NCBI RefSeq assembly: GCF_913566895.1
Contig: NZ_CAJYCN010000003.1
Span: 186,001 to 250,000, forward strand
Reading direction: 5' to 3'
DNA length: 64,000 nucleotides
From: Listeria ilorinensis
GTDB lineage: Bacteria; Bacillota; Bacilli; Lactobacillales; Listeriaceae
Below the pieces are notes generated by a model that saw only the letters and a list, made by a program, of their open reading frames with translations, had not been told where the DNA came from and did no database searches. Below are positions 38,976 through 48,450 of the stretch, in pieces (position 1 is the first letter of the stretch; every line of letters starts with the position of its first letter). Both the position numbers and the translations under genes were made by a program.

Positions 38976-40067
38976 TTAGCGGATAATTTCAACAGCTGTT
39001 TCCACAAGCTTAGTACTGGCGTCTGGTTTTCCAAGTTCTTTAGCACGGTATTTCATATCTGCCAATGTTTCTTCACTTGCCATAATCCGGTCGATTTCTT
39101 CCATTAAGTTCACTTCTGGAAGGCGGTTTTCCGTAATTACAACAGCTGCACCATTTTTCTCAAGCGAACGCGCATTTTGTTCTTGATGATTCGCAGTTAC
39201 ATAAGGACTTGGAATCAAAATGCTTGGCACACCTAATGCAGTAAGTTCAGCAAGTGTCGTAGCACCAGCTCGTGAAACCACTAATGTCACAGCGTTTAGA
39301 ACGCGCGGCATATCATAAACGAATGGCTGGATACTGATATGTCGACCGCTTGCCTTAGCGGCTACCGAGTTGTTCACTTTTTCATAGTGAACATCGCCTG
39401 TCACATAAAGCAGCTGATAATTTTTCCCCTGCCACTCTGGCAAAGCTTTATCAACAGCTTCGTTCAAACCACGGGCACCTCGACTGCCCCCAAAAACAAG
39501 TACTGTAGGTAAATCAGATTTAAGCCCGTACTCCGTCAAAACAGCCTCTGGTTCGACACCGATAACCTCCGACGCACGCGGATTACCAGTAAAGACGATT
39601 TTCTCAGATGCAAATGAATCACAGACTTCTTCAAAGCAGATTGCTACACGATCCGCATAACGGCTGAGAAATTTATTCGTAAGTCCAGCCACACTATTTT
39701 GCTCGTGGATTAAGGTTGGGATACCTAACTTGGCAGCTGCATAAACAACTGGGCCGCAAACATAGCCACCTGTTCCAACTACTACATCTGGCTGAAATTC
39801 CCGCAACATTTGTTTGCTTTTTTTGACACCTTTAAGAAAACGCATCACGGTTTTAATATTTTCAGTAGATATTTTTCGTTTGAATCCCGTGATCTCGATT
39901 GAACGGAAAGGGATTTTTTCACGCGGCACGATATCCGCTTCCAGTCCTTTTTCCGTTCCGATGTATAAGAACTCTGTTTCAGGATACATTTCTTTAAATC
40001 GACGGATAAAGGCAAGGGCCGGATAAATATGGCCACCTGTCCCCCCGCCGCTTACAACGACTTTCAT
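38976..40067 (-). CDS. murG: UDP-GlcNAc transferase MurG
   Basis: This peripheral membrane glycosyltransferase makes lipid II from lipid I. The 363-residue GT-B protein has the N-terminal [14 protein letters not shown] loop (about 6-19), [25 protein letters not shown], and [13 protein letters not shown] near the UDP-GlcNAc site. Its ATG overlaps the murD stop (ATGA). Confidence 0.97.
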   Translation of the reverse strand: MKVVVSGGGTGGHIYPALAFIRRFKEMYPETEFLYIGTEKGLEADIVPREKIPFRSIEITGFKRKISTENIKTVMRFLKGVKKSKQMLREFQPDVVVGTGGYVCGPVVYAAAKLGIPTLIHEQNSVAGLTNKFLSRYADRVAICFEEVCDSFASEKIVFTGNPRASEVIGVEPEAVLTEYGLKSDLPTVLVFGGSRGARGLNEAVDKALPEWQGKNYQLLYVTGDVHYEKVNNSVAAKASGRHISIQPFVYDMPRVLNAVTLVVSRAGATTLAELTALGVPSILIPSPYVTANHQEQNARSLEKNGAAVVITENRLPEVNLMEEIDRIMASEETLADMKYRAKELGKPDASTKLVETAVEIIR

Positions 40068-41431
40068 TGGTCCACCTCTTTAGCTAGTGTTTCAATTGCT
40101 TCCATATAGGCATTGCCACGAACTTCAAATGTACGGTATTGATCCCAGCTCGCACAAGCAGGCGAAAGTAGAATCACATCTCCTGGAGCCGAAACCTTGA
40201 AGGCAACAGGTACTGCTTTTTCAACGTTTTCGACAAAGTGAACCGACACACCCGCCTCTTTTCCGATACGTGCGATTTTTTCTGCTGTTTCACCAAATAC
40301 GATCAGTTCTTTCACATTTTTCAGGAATGGCCGCAATTCATCAAATTCTGTACCGCGATCAAGTCCACCAGCCAGTAAAATCACCGGTTGTTTAAATCCT
40401 TTAAGCGCACTTTGCGTTGCTAAAATATTCGTCGCCTTGGAATCATTATAAAATTTGCGTCCTGACAATTCTGTGACAAATTGTGTCCGGTGCGGAACAC
40501 CTTTAAATGTTTCCAACACTTTCATGATTGCTTCACTAGAAATGCCAATCGTTTTTGCAACAGCGATAGAGGCTAAGATATTTTCAAGATTATGATCACC
40601 TGGTAGCAGGATATCATCCCGCACACCCACTACTTCGTCATTAAACATCAATTGACCATTTTTCACATACGCGCCTTTTTCAAGCCGTTGAGTTGTCGAA
40701 AATGGGATCACTGCTGCTTTTGTTCTTTTTGTCAGATTCTGAAGTTCTTCCTGATCCCAATTGATCACCAGGACATCGTCTGCTGTTTGATTTTTTTGGA
40801 TATTCCATTTGGCCATTACGTACTCATCCCGTGTCTTATGATAATCAAGATGCGCTTCATAGATATTTGTGATCACGGAGATTCGCGGATGGAAAGATTC
40901 AATACCCATCAATTGGAAAGAGCTGAGTTCCATCGTTATATATTGTTCGCTTGTTGCCTCTTCGGCTACGGCAGAAGCTGGAAAACCAATATTTCCGGCA
41001 AGTAGAGAGGTTTCTTTTCTCTGCTGATTGATCATATGATGGATAATCGTCGTTGTCGTCGTTTTCCCATTCGTTCCCGTGATTCCGATGATCGGTGCTT
41101 CGGAAATCTGATAGGCTAATTCGACCTCAGTAATAACCGGGATTTTAAGCTGTCGTGCTTTTTCAATCATGGGGTTATTGTATGGAATTCCCGGATTCTT
41201 AACAATCAATTCAAATCCTTCATCTAGCAACTCAATCGGATGACTTCCGCAAATCACTTTGATTCCCTGTTCCAAAAGTCCCTGTGCCTCTGGATTTTCG
41301 CTGAATGGTAACCGATCATTAACCGTCACAAATGCACCCAATTTATGAAGTAATCCAGCTGCTGAAACGCCACTTTTTGCGAGACCGAGAACAAGAATTT
41401 TTTTATGATAATAGTTTTCAATATTTTTCAT
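40064..41431 (-). CDS. murD: UDP-MurNAc-L-Ala:D-Glu ligase MurD
   Basis: This ATP-dependent ligase adds D-glutamate to UDP-MurNAc-L-Ala. The 455-residue protein has the ATP loop [13 protein letters not shown] (about 115-127), FYNDSKATN and [18 protein letters not shown] near the end, all typical for MurD. It is coupled to murG. Confidence 0.97.
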   Translation of the reverse strand: MKNIENYYHKKILVLGLAKSGVSAAGLLHKLGAFVTVNDRLPFSENPEAQGLLEQGIKVICGSHPIELLDEGFELIVKNPGIPYNNPMIEKARQLKIPVITEVELAYQISEAPIIGITGTNGKTTTTTIIHHMINQQRKETSLLAGNIGFPASAVAEEATSEQYITMELSSFQLMGIESFHPRISVITNIYEAHLDYHKTRDEYVMAKWNIQKNQTADDVLVINWDQEELQNLTKRTKAAVIPFSTTQRLEKGAYVKNGQLMFNDEVVGVRDDILLPGDHNLENILASIAVAKTIGISSEAIMKVLETFKGVPHRTQFVTELSGRKFYNDSKATNILATQSALKGFKQPVILLAGGLDRGTEFDELRPFLKNVKELIVFGETAEKIARIGKEAGVSVHFVENVEKAVPVAFKVSAPGDVILLSPACASWDQYRTFEVRGNAYMEAIETLAKEVDQ

Positions 41432-41537
41432 TTGACTCTTCCCCCAAAGTTTTAATAGACCTTTTATTTAATAATGAAACGACCGAAAGCGTCAGCAAAT
41501 CTCGTCAAAAACGAGCTGCACGACGCTTCGATTATTT

Positions 41538-42512
41538 TTAAAGCATAACCATTAATATTGCTAAAATTGCACCCACGAGTCCCACTGTCCAGAAAGTCAG
41601 CACGACACGCCACTCTTTCCAACCGCCTAATTCAAAATGGTGGTGGATAGGCGTCATTCGGAAAATCCGTTTACCACCCGAAATTTTAAAGTAAGCCACT
41701 TGGAGCATGACCGAAGCCGTCTCAATCACAAAGACAATCCCAATCAAAAGCAGCAGCCATTCCTGCTTCAAGAGAATCGAAACCGCGGCAATCGCTCCAC
41801 CAAGTGCAAGCGATCCTGTATCGCCCATAAAGATTTTTGCGGGATTCTTATTGAAAATCAAAAAGCCAAGCATACCGCCGACGACTGCAAAGCAGAACAG
41901 CGCAACAGAAAATTCTTTTTGATAGATGGCAATCACTCCGAAAGCTAGAAAGGCAATACTCGATAAGCCAGAAACCAGTCCGTCAAGTCCATCCGTTAAA
42001 TTCACTGCATTTGAAAAACCAACCAGCCAAAATAGCACAAAGAGTACAAAGAAATAACTCAGGTGCAGCTCGATCGAAGTGAAGGGAATATTGATTGTAT
42101 TCGGATAGCCTGCAAGCAGATAGCCGATATAGAAAATAACAGCAATCCCTACTTGTCCGAAAAACTTCTGCTTGCTGGTCAGACCTAAATTCCTCTTCTT
42201 GACCACCTTGATGTAATCATCCTGAAATCCAAGAATCCCAAACAAGATCAGTGCCAAAAGTAGCAACCAAGTCGCTGAAGTAAATGTACCACTAATCAGC
42301 GAGATCAACACGTAGCTGACTACGATTGCGGTTAAATAAACCACGGCTCCCATTGTAGGTGTCCCAGATTTTTTTTCATGTAATTTTGGTCCTTCTTCCC
42401 GAATACTTTGACCAAATTTTAATTTAACCAAAAACGGGATGAATAAAGGTACGCCAATCACCGTAATGACAAACGCTATCGCAAGTGCTGATACTAGCAT
42501 GTATAGTGACAC
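41538..42512 (-). CDS. mraY: phospho-MurNAc-pentapeptide translocase MraY
   Basis: This polytopic membrane enzyme (about ten TM helices, 324 aa) transfers phospho-MurNAc-pentapeptide to undecaprenyl phosphate, forming lipid I. Visible are GTPTMGAVV, FQDDYIKV with the DD pair, NAVNLTDGLDGL and FMGDTGSLALGG, and the HHH loop (TPIHHHFELGGW). The start is GTG 42512, with GGAGAG 6 nt upstream. Confidence 0.97.
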   Translation of the reverse strand: MSLYMLVSALAIAFVITVIGVPLFIPFLVKLKFGQSIREEGPKLHEKKSGTPTMGAVVYLTAIVVSYVLISLISGTFTSATWLLLLALILFGILGFQDDYIKVVKKRNLGLTSKQKFFGQVGIAVIFYIGYLLAGYPNTINIPFTSIELHLSYFFVLFVLFWLVGFSNAVNLTDGLDGLVSGLSSIAFLAFGVIAIYQKEFSVALFCFAVVGGMLGFLIFNKNPAKIFMGDTGSLALGGAIAAVSILLKQEWLLLLIGIVFVIETASVMLQVAYFKISGGKRIFRMTPIHHHFELGGWKEWRVVLTFWTVGLVGAILAILMVML

Positions 42513-42582
42513 AATCTTCTCTCCAATCTTTTTAACCGTAAAATTACGGCAGCTCCTAAAAGCATATTAACCTTTTTTTATT

Positions 42583-44055
42583 TTAGTCGAGTTGTTGCTT
42601 TTTTTCAATAGCTTCTCGCGCAACTACCCGATCGTCAAAATTGATTTTGGTTGTTCCGATAATTTGATAATCTTCATGGCCCTTGCCAGCAATCAAAATA
42701 ACATCTCCGCTAACCGCTTGACTGACAGCATATTCAATAGCCTCACGCCGATCAACTTTTACGACATAATCAGCTCCAGTCACACCTGCCAGCATATCTT
42801 GAATAATCGCTTCGGGATCTTCTGTCCGCGGATTATCAGAAGTGAATACCGGGTCCGTTGCATACTGAACAGCGATCTTGGCCATTTGCGGTCGCTTGCC
42901 TTTATCCCGGTCTCCGCCACAGCCAACCACACAAAAGACGCGTCGTTCAGCAAATTCATCAATGGTTTCTAGTACGTTCAACAAGCCATCCGGCGTATGA
43001 GAATAATCAACAATAACTGGAAAGTCCTGACCTGCATGCACAAGTTCGAATCTTCCTGACACTCCAGCTACTTCGCCAAGACTCTTTACTGCTTGCGAGT
43101 ACGGTACTCCTAGTGCAAAACAAGCAGTTAGTGCTGCCAGCATATTGTAGATACTGAACTTACCTACCATTTTGATTGTCACTTGTTCAGAACCAAACGG
43201 TGTTACAAGTTCAAAAGTCGAACCAGTACTGCGGACTTGAATATTTTGGGCACGAAAATCAGCATCCTGATCAATCCCATAAGTCAAAATTGGTGCAGCC
43301 GTAGCTTTCTGCATGAGTGTCGAAACTGGATCATCGGCATTCAATACTGCATATTTAAGCGCTGATTGACTATAACGATTGCCCAGCTGTGCAAAGAGCA
43401 AACTTTTAGCATGGGCATACTCTTCCATTGTATGGTGATAATCCAAATGATCTTGAGACAGGTTGGTGAAAACTGCCACATCATAATCGCAACCATAAAC
43501 GCGTCCTTGTACAAGTGCATGTGAGGAAACTTCCATCACAGCACTGGTCACTTCTTTTTTCACCATTTCATCGAAAGTCTTTTGAAGGGTTAGACTATCA
43601 GGTGTGGTATTGATTGTTTCTAAAATCTGGTCACCGATTTTACGATACATAGTACCGATCAGACCGGTTTTTTCATCATGATCAGCCAGTACCTTTTCAA
43701 TCAAATGTGTGACAGTCGTTTTCCCATTGGTTCCTGTTACACCAATCAGTTTTAATTTTTGACTAGGATGATCATAAAAGGCATCTGCCAGCTGTGCCAT
43801 TGCTCGTTTGGAATCACGTACGAGTAGGGTAGGAACGGTAACCGGTACCGGCTTTTCCGCAATGATGAGGCTTGCTCCCAGTTCTTCAGCTTTTTGAGCG
43901 AAATCATGCCCATCCACCACTTCACCGTCAATACAAATAAAAAGTGCTCCTGGCTTCACGCGACGACTGTCCTGTTCGATCGCCGTGATTTCAAGGTCAT
44001 CTGCCACTTCTCCTTGATAGAGTGCCAGCACATTGATTAATTCTCTTACTTTCAC
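42583..44055 (-). CDS. murE: UDP-MurNAc-tripeptide synthetase MurE
   Basis: This ligase adds the third residue (meso-diaminopimelate expected here) to UDP-MurNAc-L-Ala-D-Glu. It has QDSRRVKPGALF, the ATP loop [15 protein letters not shown] (about 106-120), YSHTPDGL and, at the specificity loop, DNPRTEDP, which is the DNPR motif of DAP-adding enzymes. The ATG at 44067 sits directly on the ribosome site (GAGGAG), so I prefer GTG 44055 (MKVRELI, 490 aa); the choice is not certain. DapF upstream in the window supplies meso-DAP. Confidence 0.94.
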   Translation of the reverse strand: MKVRELINVLALYQGEVADDLEITAIEQDSRRVKPGALFICIDGEVVDGHDFAQKAEELGASLIIAEKPVPVTVPTLLVRDSKRAMAQLADAFYDHPSQKLKLIGVTGTNGKTTVTHLIEKVLADHDEKTGLIGTMYRKIGDQILETINTTPDSLTLQKTFDEMVKKEVTSAVMEVSSHALVQGRVYGCDYDVAVFTNLSQDHLDYHHTMEEYAHAKSLLFAQLGNRYSQSALKYAVLNADDPVSTLMQKATAAPILTYGIDQDADFRAQNIQVRSTGSTFELVTPFGSEQVTIKMVGKFSIYNMLAALTACFALGVPYSQAVKSLGEVAGVSGRFELVHAGQDFPVIVDYSHTPDGLLNVLETIDEFAERRVFCVVGCGGDRDKGKRPQMAKIAVQYATDPVFTSDNPRTEDPEAIIQDMLAGVTGADYVVKVDRREAIEYAVSQAVSGDVILIAGKGHEDYQIIGTTKINFDDRVVAREAIEKKQQLD

Positions 44056-44168
44056 GTTAACGTCCATCTCCTCTAAACTTCTATCTTCCAGCGATTTTTG
44101 CTAAAACGAAGATGTCAAAGTTCCTTCTCTATCTTAGCAAAAACAACTGCCCATTTCCATAGGATAAA

Positions 44169-44198
44169 TAGCTCCCTCGACTGATGCAAAGGGAGCTA
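44169..44198 (-). terminator. hairpin between pbpB and murE
   Basis: TAGCTCCCT (44169-44177) and AGGGAGCTA (44190-44198) form a perfect 9-bp stem with a 12-nt loop, 10 bp before the pbpB stop end. On the minus strand it is followed by TTTATCC, so it may act as a partial terminator inside the dcw operon. Confidence 0.5.
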
Positions 44199-44207
44199 TA
44201 AAATTAT

Positions 44208-46478
44208 TTATCCACCACCGGTTGTGAGAAGATCTCCCACACCTTCATTTTCATTGATATCCGTTCCGCTGTCTGAATTGTCAGTGGAAGTGGTATCATG
44301 ATTTTGATTATAGGTCGAAATATCAGCTGGATTCCCGAGCGTGATTTCTACTTTTGACGCCTCGTTGATGACGCTTCCTGCTGAAATGTTCTGCTTCGTC
44401 ACATAACCGGAACCGCTGAATGTAAACGGCACACCGGTAATTTCTGAAACTTTGAGCGCATCATCTTTCGACCAACTTGTCATATCCGGCATCGTCATAT
44501 CTCCATCTGTCATCAGAATCACTTTACCGCCTTGCAGAACTTTTTCTCCTGAGGTTGAACTTTGCTGCACGATTTTTTGACCGTTTCCAACGATCACTGG
44601 CTCAAGGCCAGCATCTGAAATGACTTTTTTTGCGTCATCGACTGATTTACTTGTCACATTGGGCACGGAAACCGAATTTAATTTTGCTTGATCAGCAGGT
44701 TCAATATTCATGTACTGTAAGCTATTCTTCATGACTGGATTGAATACATCAGCCACTGCCTGACCGCCTGTTTGACCATCTTTTAGCTGCGGCTGTTGGA
44801 TCGTCACATACATGACAAGCTCCGGATCATCCGCTGGTGCCATTCCCATGAAAGAGAAAATATAGTTATTGCTTCCAGTCATATATTTACCAGTTGTCGG
44901 ATCTGGAATTTGGGAGGTACCTGTTTTCCCTGCTACTTTATAGCCAGGAATCTGATAAAGTTTCCCTGTTCCCTCCTCACCATTGACAACATAAGTCAAT
45001 TCTTCTCGTGTTTGTTTGGCTGTTTCAGTAGAAATCGGTTGACCTGTAACAGTGGTCTTGGTTGTATCAGATTTACCTGTATTCGGATCTGTGACAGAAG
45101 AGACGACATAGGGCAACTTCATTTTACCATCGCTAGCAATAGCGGATGCCCCTTGCATCATTTGCATCATTGTGACTGTTGTACCCTGTCCAAATGCAGT
45201 TGTCACTTTTTCAACTGGATAATTATAAAGAATCTGACCAGTCGCTTCATTTGGCAAATTGATGCCTGTCTTTTGACCAAAACCGAATTTTGTCAAATAG
45301 CTGTAGAACGTATCTGTGCCCATTTTATCAAGTAAATTAGCAAAGGCAACATTACTAGAGCGTTCGACCCCTTCTCGGTAAGTGATACTTCCCCAGCCGA
45401 CACCGTTATTGTGGTCATGGATGGTGATATCTCCCACTTTATACGTACCCGATTGATAATAGGCATTCGGATCATAGACACCACTATCGATTGCGGACGC
45501 CAGCGTGAATATCTTCATAACAGATCCCGGCTCATAGGCATATTCGACTGGCAAGTCCTGCCAGATCCCTTCACTGCTGGAGTCAAGTCCTGAACGATCT
45601 TCTGGGTTAAAAGATGGACGCTGACTCATCGCGAGAATTTCACCTGTTTTCGGGTTCATCACAACAGCCATCATATTTTTCGGATTATATGTTTCCTGAA
45701 CGGTCGACATCGTATCTTCCAGGAAAGTCTGGATTTTCTTGTCGATTGTCAGCTGGATATCACTACCATCTTCGGCTTCTTTGACATTCTTTTCGGCATT
45801 CGGCAAGATGTAGCCTGAACTATCCGTACTATATGTGACTTTTCCATTTTTACCATTTAAAACATCGTTATAGCTTTGCTCAATCCCCATCTTACCTTCA
45901 AGCGTGGTTGAACCGTCTTTATTTTCCTGTTGCTGTGCAAATCCGATCAGCTGTGACGAAAAAGTACCATTCGGATAAAAGCGCTGCGGCGTCCGTGTAA
46001 ATGTTAGGCCCGGCAGATTTTCCGCTTCAATTTTCGCTTTGGTTTCGCTGGAAATATTTTTGCCTGCTTCCCCGAATTCAACCTGATAAGCATCTTTCGT
46101 ATTGAGGCGTTTTAAAATATCTTCTTCGCTCATCGGAATATATTTAGCCAGTACTTTGGCCGTTTTTTCTTTATCTTTGACATACATGGGATTGTCCGTC
46201 CCATTTGCAGTTTTATTAGAAACGACGGCAGCAAGCGTATAAGTCGCCGTGTCTTCGGCGATTACGTCTCCATTCCGGTCTAGAATTGATCCACGATTTG
46301 CTTCAATGACCTGACTTTTCTGATGCTGTTTAGCAGCTTCGGCAGCGAGTGGTTGTCCATTAGCCATGCCCGTAATCTCTAAATAAAGAAAACGGCCGGT
46401 TACAAGAAGGAAAAGCGCAGCAAAAAAAATAAATAATACGAGAGCGCCTCTCCTCATGTTTCCTATACGCCGTTTCAT
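44208..46478 (-). CDS. pbpB: penicillin-binding protein 2B with PASTA domains (division transpeptidase)
   Basis: This class B PBP of 756 residues has a short cytoplasmic N-terminus and a TM anchor (about 11-33), a PBP dimer domain, and a transpeptidase domain. The active-site serine is in EPGSVMKIF (near 318), the SxN in RSSNVAFANL, and the KTG in VAGKTGTSQ (near 514). Two C-terminal PASTA domains follow (VPNVTSKSVDDAKKVI and MPDMTSWSKDDALKV). It is the septal transpeptidase partner of FtsL/DivIB. The start overlaps the ftsL stop by 4 bp. The tail is rich in Asn, Asp and Ser. Confidence 0.96.
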   Translation of the reverse strand: MKRRIGNMRRGALVLFIFFAALFLLVTGRFLYLEITGMANGQPLAAEAAKQHQKSQVIEANRGSILDRNGDVIAEDTATYTLAAVVSNKTANGTDNPMYVKDKEKTAKVLAKYIPMSEEDILKRLNTKDAYQVEFGEAGKNISSETKAKIEAENLPGLTFTRTPQRFYPNGTFSSQLIGFAQQQENKDGSTTLEGKMGIEQSYNDVLNGKNGKVTYSTDSSGYILPNAEKNVKEAEDGSDIQLTIDKKIQTFLEDTMSTVQETYNPKNMMAVVMNPKTGEILAMSQRPSFNPEDRSGLDSSSEGIWQDLPVEYAYEPGSVMKIFTLASAIDSGVYDPNAYYQSGTYKVGDITIHDHNNGVGWGSITYREGVERSSNVAFANLLDKMGTDTFYSYLTKFGFGQKTGINLPNEATGQILYNYPVEKVTTAFGQGTTVTMMQMMQGASAIASDGKMKLPYVVSSVTDPNTGKSDTTKTTVTGQPISTETAKQTREELTYVVNGEEGTGKLYQIPGYKVAGKTGTSQIPDPTTGKYMTGSNNYIFSFMGMAPADDPELVMYVTIQQPQLKDGQTGGQAVADVFNPVMKNSLQYMNIEPADQAKLNSVSVPNVTSKSVDDAKKVISDAGLEPVIVGNGQKIVQQSSTSGEKVLQGGKVILMTDGDMTMPDMTSWSKDDALKVSEITGVPFTFSGSGYVTKQNISAGSVINEASKVEITLGNPADISTYNQNHDTTSTDNSDSGTDINENEGVGDLLTTGGG

Positions 46479-46837
46479 TTGCCGTCCACTACTTTCACAT
46501 TATCACCGTCTAGTTTCAAGCCGTCTTGTTTTGCTTTATCCAGTACTCGGTCATAACTGCTCAGTTGTTTTTCTTGGACCTTTAAATCTTCATTTGTTTT
46601 TTTCTGATCTACTATTTTTTCTTCACTCGCCTGAATATCTTTATTGACATTGTAAATCGATGCCTGAACACTGACCATTTTAAAAGCAAAGAATGCAATC
46701 ACTGCAACTGCGGCCACAATGATGATTTTTTCACCAAGTGTGATCTTCCCGCGTCTTAAAATCTGCTTTTTTTGTTCAGGCTGTCTCGTATGTACATGTT
46801 CGCGTTCGATATTTGGTTTGTAGGCTACATTACTCAT
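46475..46837 (-). CDS. ftsL: division protein FtsL
   Basis: This 120-residue bitopic protein has a basic N-terminal tail (RRGKITLGEK), one TM helix (about 37-57) and an extracellular coiled coil (VNKDIQASEEKIVDQKKTNE onwards). It lies between rsmH and pbpB, the standard position of ftsL, and forms the septal FtsL-DivIB-DivIC complex that regulates PbpB. Sequence conservation in this family is low, so context carries much of the call. Confidence 0.92.
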   Translation of the reverse strand: MSNVAYKPNIEREHVHTRQPEQKKQILRRGKITLGEKIIIVAAVAVIAFFAFKMVSVQASIYNVNKDIQASEEKIVDQKKTNEDLKVQEKQLSSYDRVLDKAKQDGLKLDGDNVKVVDGK

Positions 46838-46886
46838 ACTTTCAACTCCTACTGTTCTTAAACTTTTCTTTGACCGTGGCAGCTAT

Positions 46887-47816
46887 CTACAATTTTTCAA
46901 TCACCCGAAGTTTGGCTGAACGCGCTCGATTATTCTGCGCAAGCTCTGCATCACTTGGAAGGATTGGTTTTCGTGTAATCAATTTAAATTCCGGCTGATA
47001 TTCATCTGGGATCATCGGCAGCCCGGGTGGTAAGTCACGCGTGCTTGTCACTTCCTTGAACATTTGTTTCGTAATACGGTCTTCTAATGAATGGAAAGTG
47101 ATCACACTGATTCGCCCGCCACTTTTCAGCAGCGAAAGGGCATCTTTCAAGGACTCTTCTACTGCACCCAACTCATCATTGACAGCGATTCTCACCGCTT
47201 GGAAAGTCCGTTTTGCCGGATGCCCGCCTTTTCTTCTGGCTGGTGCGGGTATGGCCGTCTTAATAATGTCAACAAGTTCACCGGTCGTTTCGATCGGACT
47301 AACTGCCCGCCGTCTTTCAATTTCACGGGCGATTTGCTTAGAAAACTTTTCTTCGCCGTAACGAAAAAAAATCTTGACTAAATCATTGTAGTCCCACTCA
47401 TTGATAACATTTTTCGCCGTAAGCTGCTGACTTTGATCCATCCGCATGTCAAGCGGTGCATCATGATGATAACTGAAACCACGCTCTGTCACATCAAGTT
47501 GCGGTGAAGAAACACCTAAATCATATAAAATACCATTTACCTGTGTAACCCCTTGTTTTTCAAGTTCTTTTTTTAACTCCCGAAAATTCGCTTTGATAAA
47601 TGTTACCTTTTCGCGTACATCTTGAAGAACATTTTCAGCATTTTGGATAGCCGTTATGTCCTGATCAAAAGCGAAAACATGTCCTTTATCAAGCTTCTCT
47701 ATTAAATATCTCGTATGTCCTGCGCCGCCTAGCGTGCAGTCAACGTAGATGCCGTTTGGGTCGATCTCAAGCATGTCTACTGTTTCATGCAAAAGAACGG
47801 TCTCATGGTTAAACAT
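46887..47816 (-). CDS. rsmH: 16S rRNA (cytosine-1402-N4) methyltransferase RsmH
   Basis: This SAM-dependent enzyme methylates C1402 in the ribosomal decoding site. It starts [15 protein letters not shown], has the SAM loop [17 protein letters not shown] (about 23-39), the [12 protein letters not shown] motif and the [13 protein letters not shown] motif. I place the start at ATG 47816 (309 aa), 6-7 nt after AGGAGG, rather than the GTG at 47822. Second gene of the dcw cluster. Confidence 0.96.
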   Translation of the reverse strand: MFNHETVLLHETVDMLEIDPNGIYVDCTLGGAGHTRYLIEKLDKGHVFAFDQDITAIQNAENVLQDVREKVTFIKANFRELKKELEKQGVTQVNGILYDLGVSSPQLDVTERGFSYHHDAPLDMRMDQSQQLTAKNVINEWDYNDLVKIFFRYGEEKFSKQIAREIERRRAVSPIETTGELVDIIKTAIPAPARRKGGHPAKRTFQAVRIAVNDELGAVEESLKDALSLLKSGGRISVITFHSLEDRITKQMFKEVTSTRDLPPGLPMIPDEYQPEFKLITRKPILPSDAELAQNNRARSAKLRVIEKL

Positions 47817-47828
47817 CTTCACTCCTCC

Positions 47829-48260
47829 TTAGATATCGAACCCAATCATATTTTCAGCAATATCCGAGAAAGATTCCTCAGATTCCGTGAAGAAATCATC
47901 CCACGAATTTTCGCTCCAAATTTCAATACGATTGGACACTCCGATAATCACGGTTTCCTTTTCAAGACCTGCATAACCCATCAAATTCGACGGGATGTTG
48001 ATACGGCCCTGCTTGTCCAGCTCGCATTCAGAGGCGCCGGAAAAGAAGAAACGCGTAAAAGAACGAGCGTCTTTTTTCGTCAGTGGTAAAGTTTGGATTT
48101 TTTCTTCCAGTTTGCTCCACTCGTTGCCCGGGTAAGCAAATAGACACTTATCAAGGCCGCGGGTAATGACAAACTTATCCCCTAATGCTTCACGGAACTT
48201 GGCTGGCACGATCAGACGGCCCTTTATATCGATGTTGTGACGATATTCACCCATGAACAT
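47829..48260 (-). CDS. mraZ: transcriptional regulator MraZ
   Basis: This 143-residue double SpoVT/AbrB-type protein heads the dcw operon and in studied bacteria represses it by binding direct repeats before its own gene. The two copies of the motif are [20 protein letters not shown] (about 14-33) and [15 protein letters not shown]. The ATG at 48260 gives the normal [11 protein letters not shown] start. GTGG repeats with 10-bp spacing lie immediately upstream. Confidence 0.96.
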   Translation of the reverse strand: MFMGEYRHNIDIKGRLIVPAKFREALGDKFVITRGLDKCLFAYPGNEWSKLEEKIQTLPLTKKDARSFTRFFFSGASECELDKQGRINIPSNLMGYAGLEKETVIIGVSNRIEIWSENSWDDFFTESEESFSDIAENMIGFDI

Positions 48261-48267
48261 TAGACTT

Positions 48268-48320
48268 CCCCCACTTTCTTATTTTCTACTTTACCACATC
48301 TCCCCACTTTGCACCACCCA
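48268..48320 (-). promoter_or_regulatory. mraZ operator: 10-bp-spaced GTGG repeats with promoter
   Basis: On the minus strand GTGG occurs at 48317-48314, 48307-48304 and 48297-48294, exactly 10 bp apart, in the contexts GGGTGGTG, AAGTGGGG and ATGTGGTA; a fourth (AAGTGGGGG) is at 48274-48271. Known MraZ operators are short direct repeats with this one-turn spacing. A -10-like TAAAGT lies at 48293-48288; no convincing -35 is present, so activation or a weak promoter is possible. Confidence 0.65.
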
Positions 48321-48401
48321 AAATCCAAAATTCCCATAAAAAATTCGCCTTTCTAATATGAGAAAGACGAGAAAACATTGATATCATGCGTTTTATAAAA
48401 G

Positions 48402-48449
48402 GTGGTAGCTAGTGGAAAGAAGGTGGGGCTATTTTCCACAATTCCCCAC
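48402..48449. repeat. second GTGG/CCAC cluster downstream of the MFS gene
   Basis: GTGG on the + strand begins at 48402, 48412 and 48423, and on the minus strand at 48439 and 48449 (10 bp apart). The two halves face each other, so GTGGAAA/TTTCCAC and GTGGGG/CCCCAC can form stems. It may be a second MraZ site, an imperfect terminator for the MFS gene, or both. Confidence 0.4.
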
Positions 48450-48450
48450 T

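Noticed and set aside
44796-45335. 179-codon frame antisense to pbpB
   Set aside because: Shadow frame in the transpeptidase domain with a Cys/His/Arg-rich composition.
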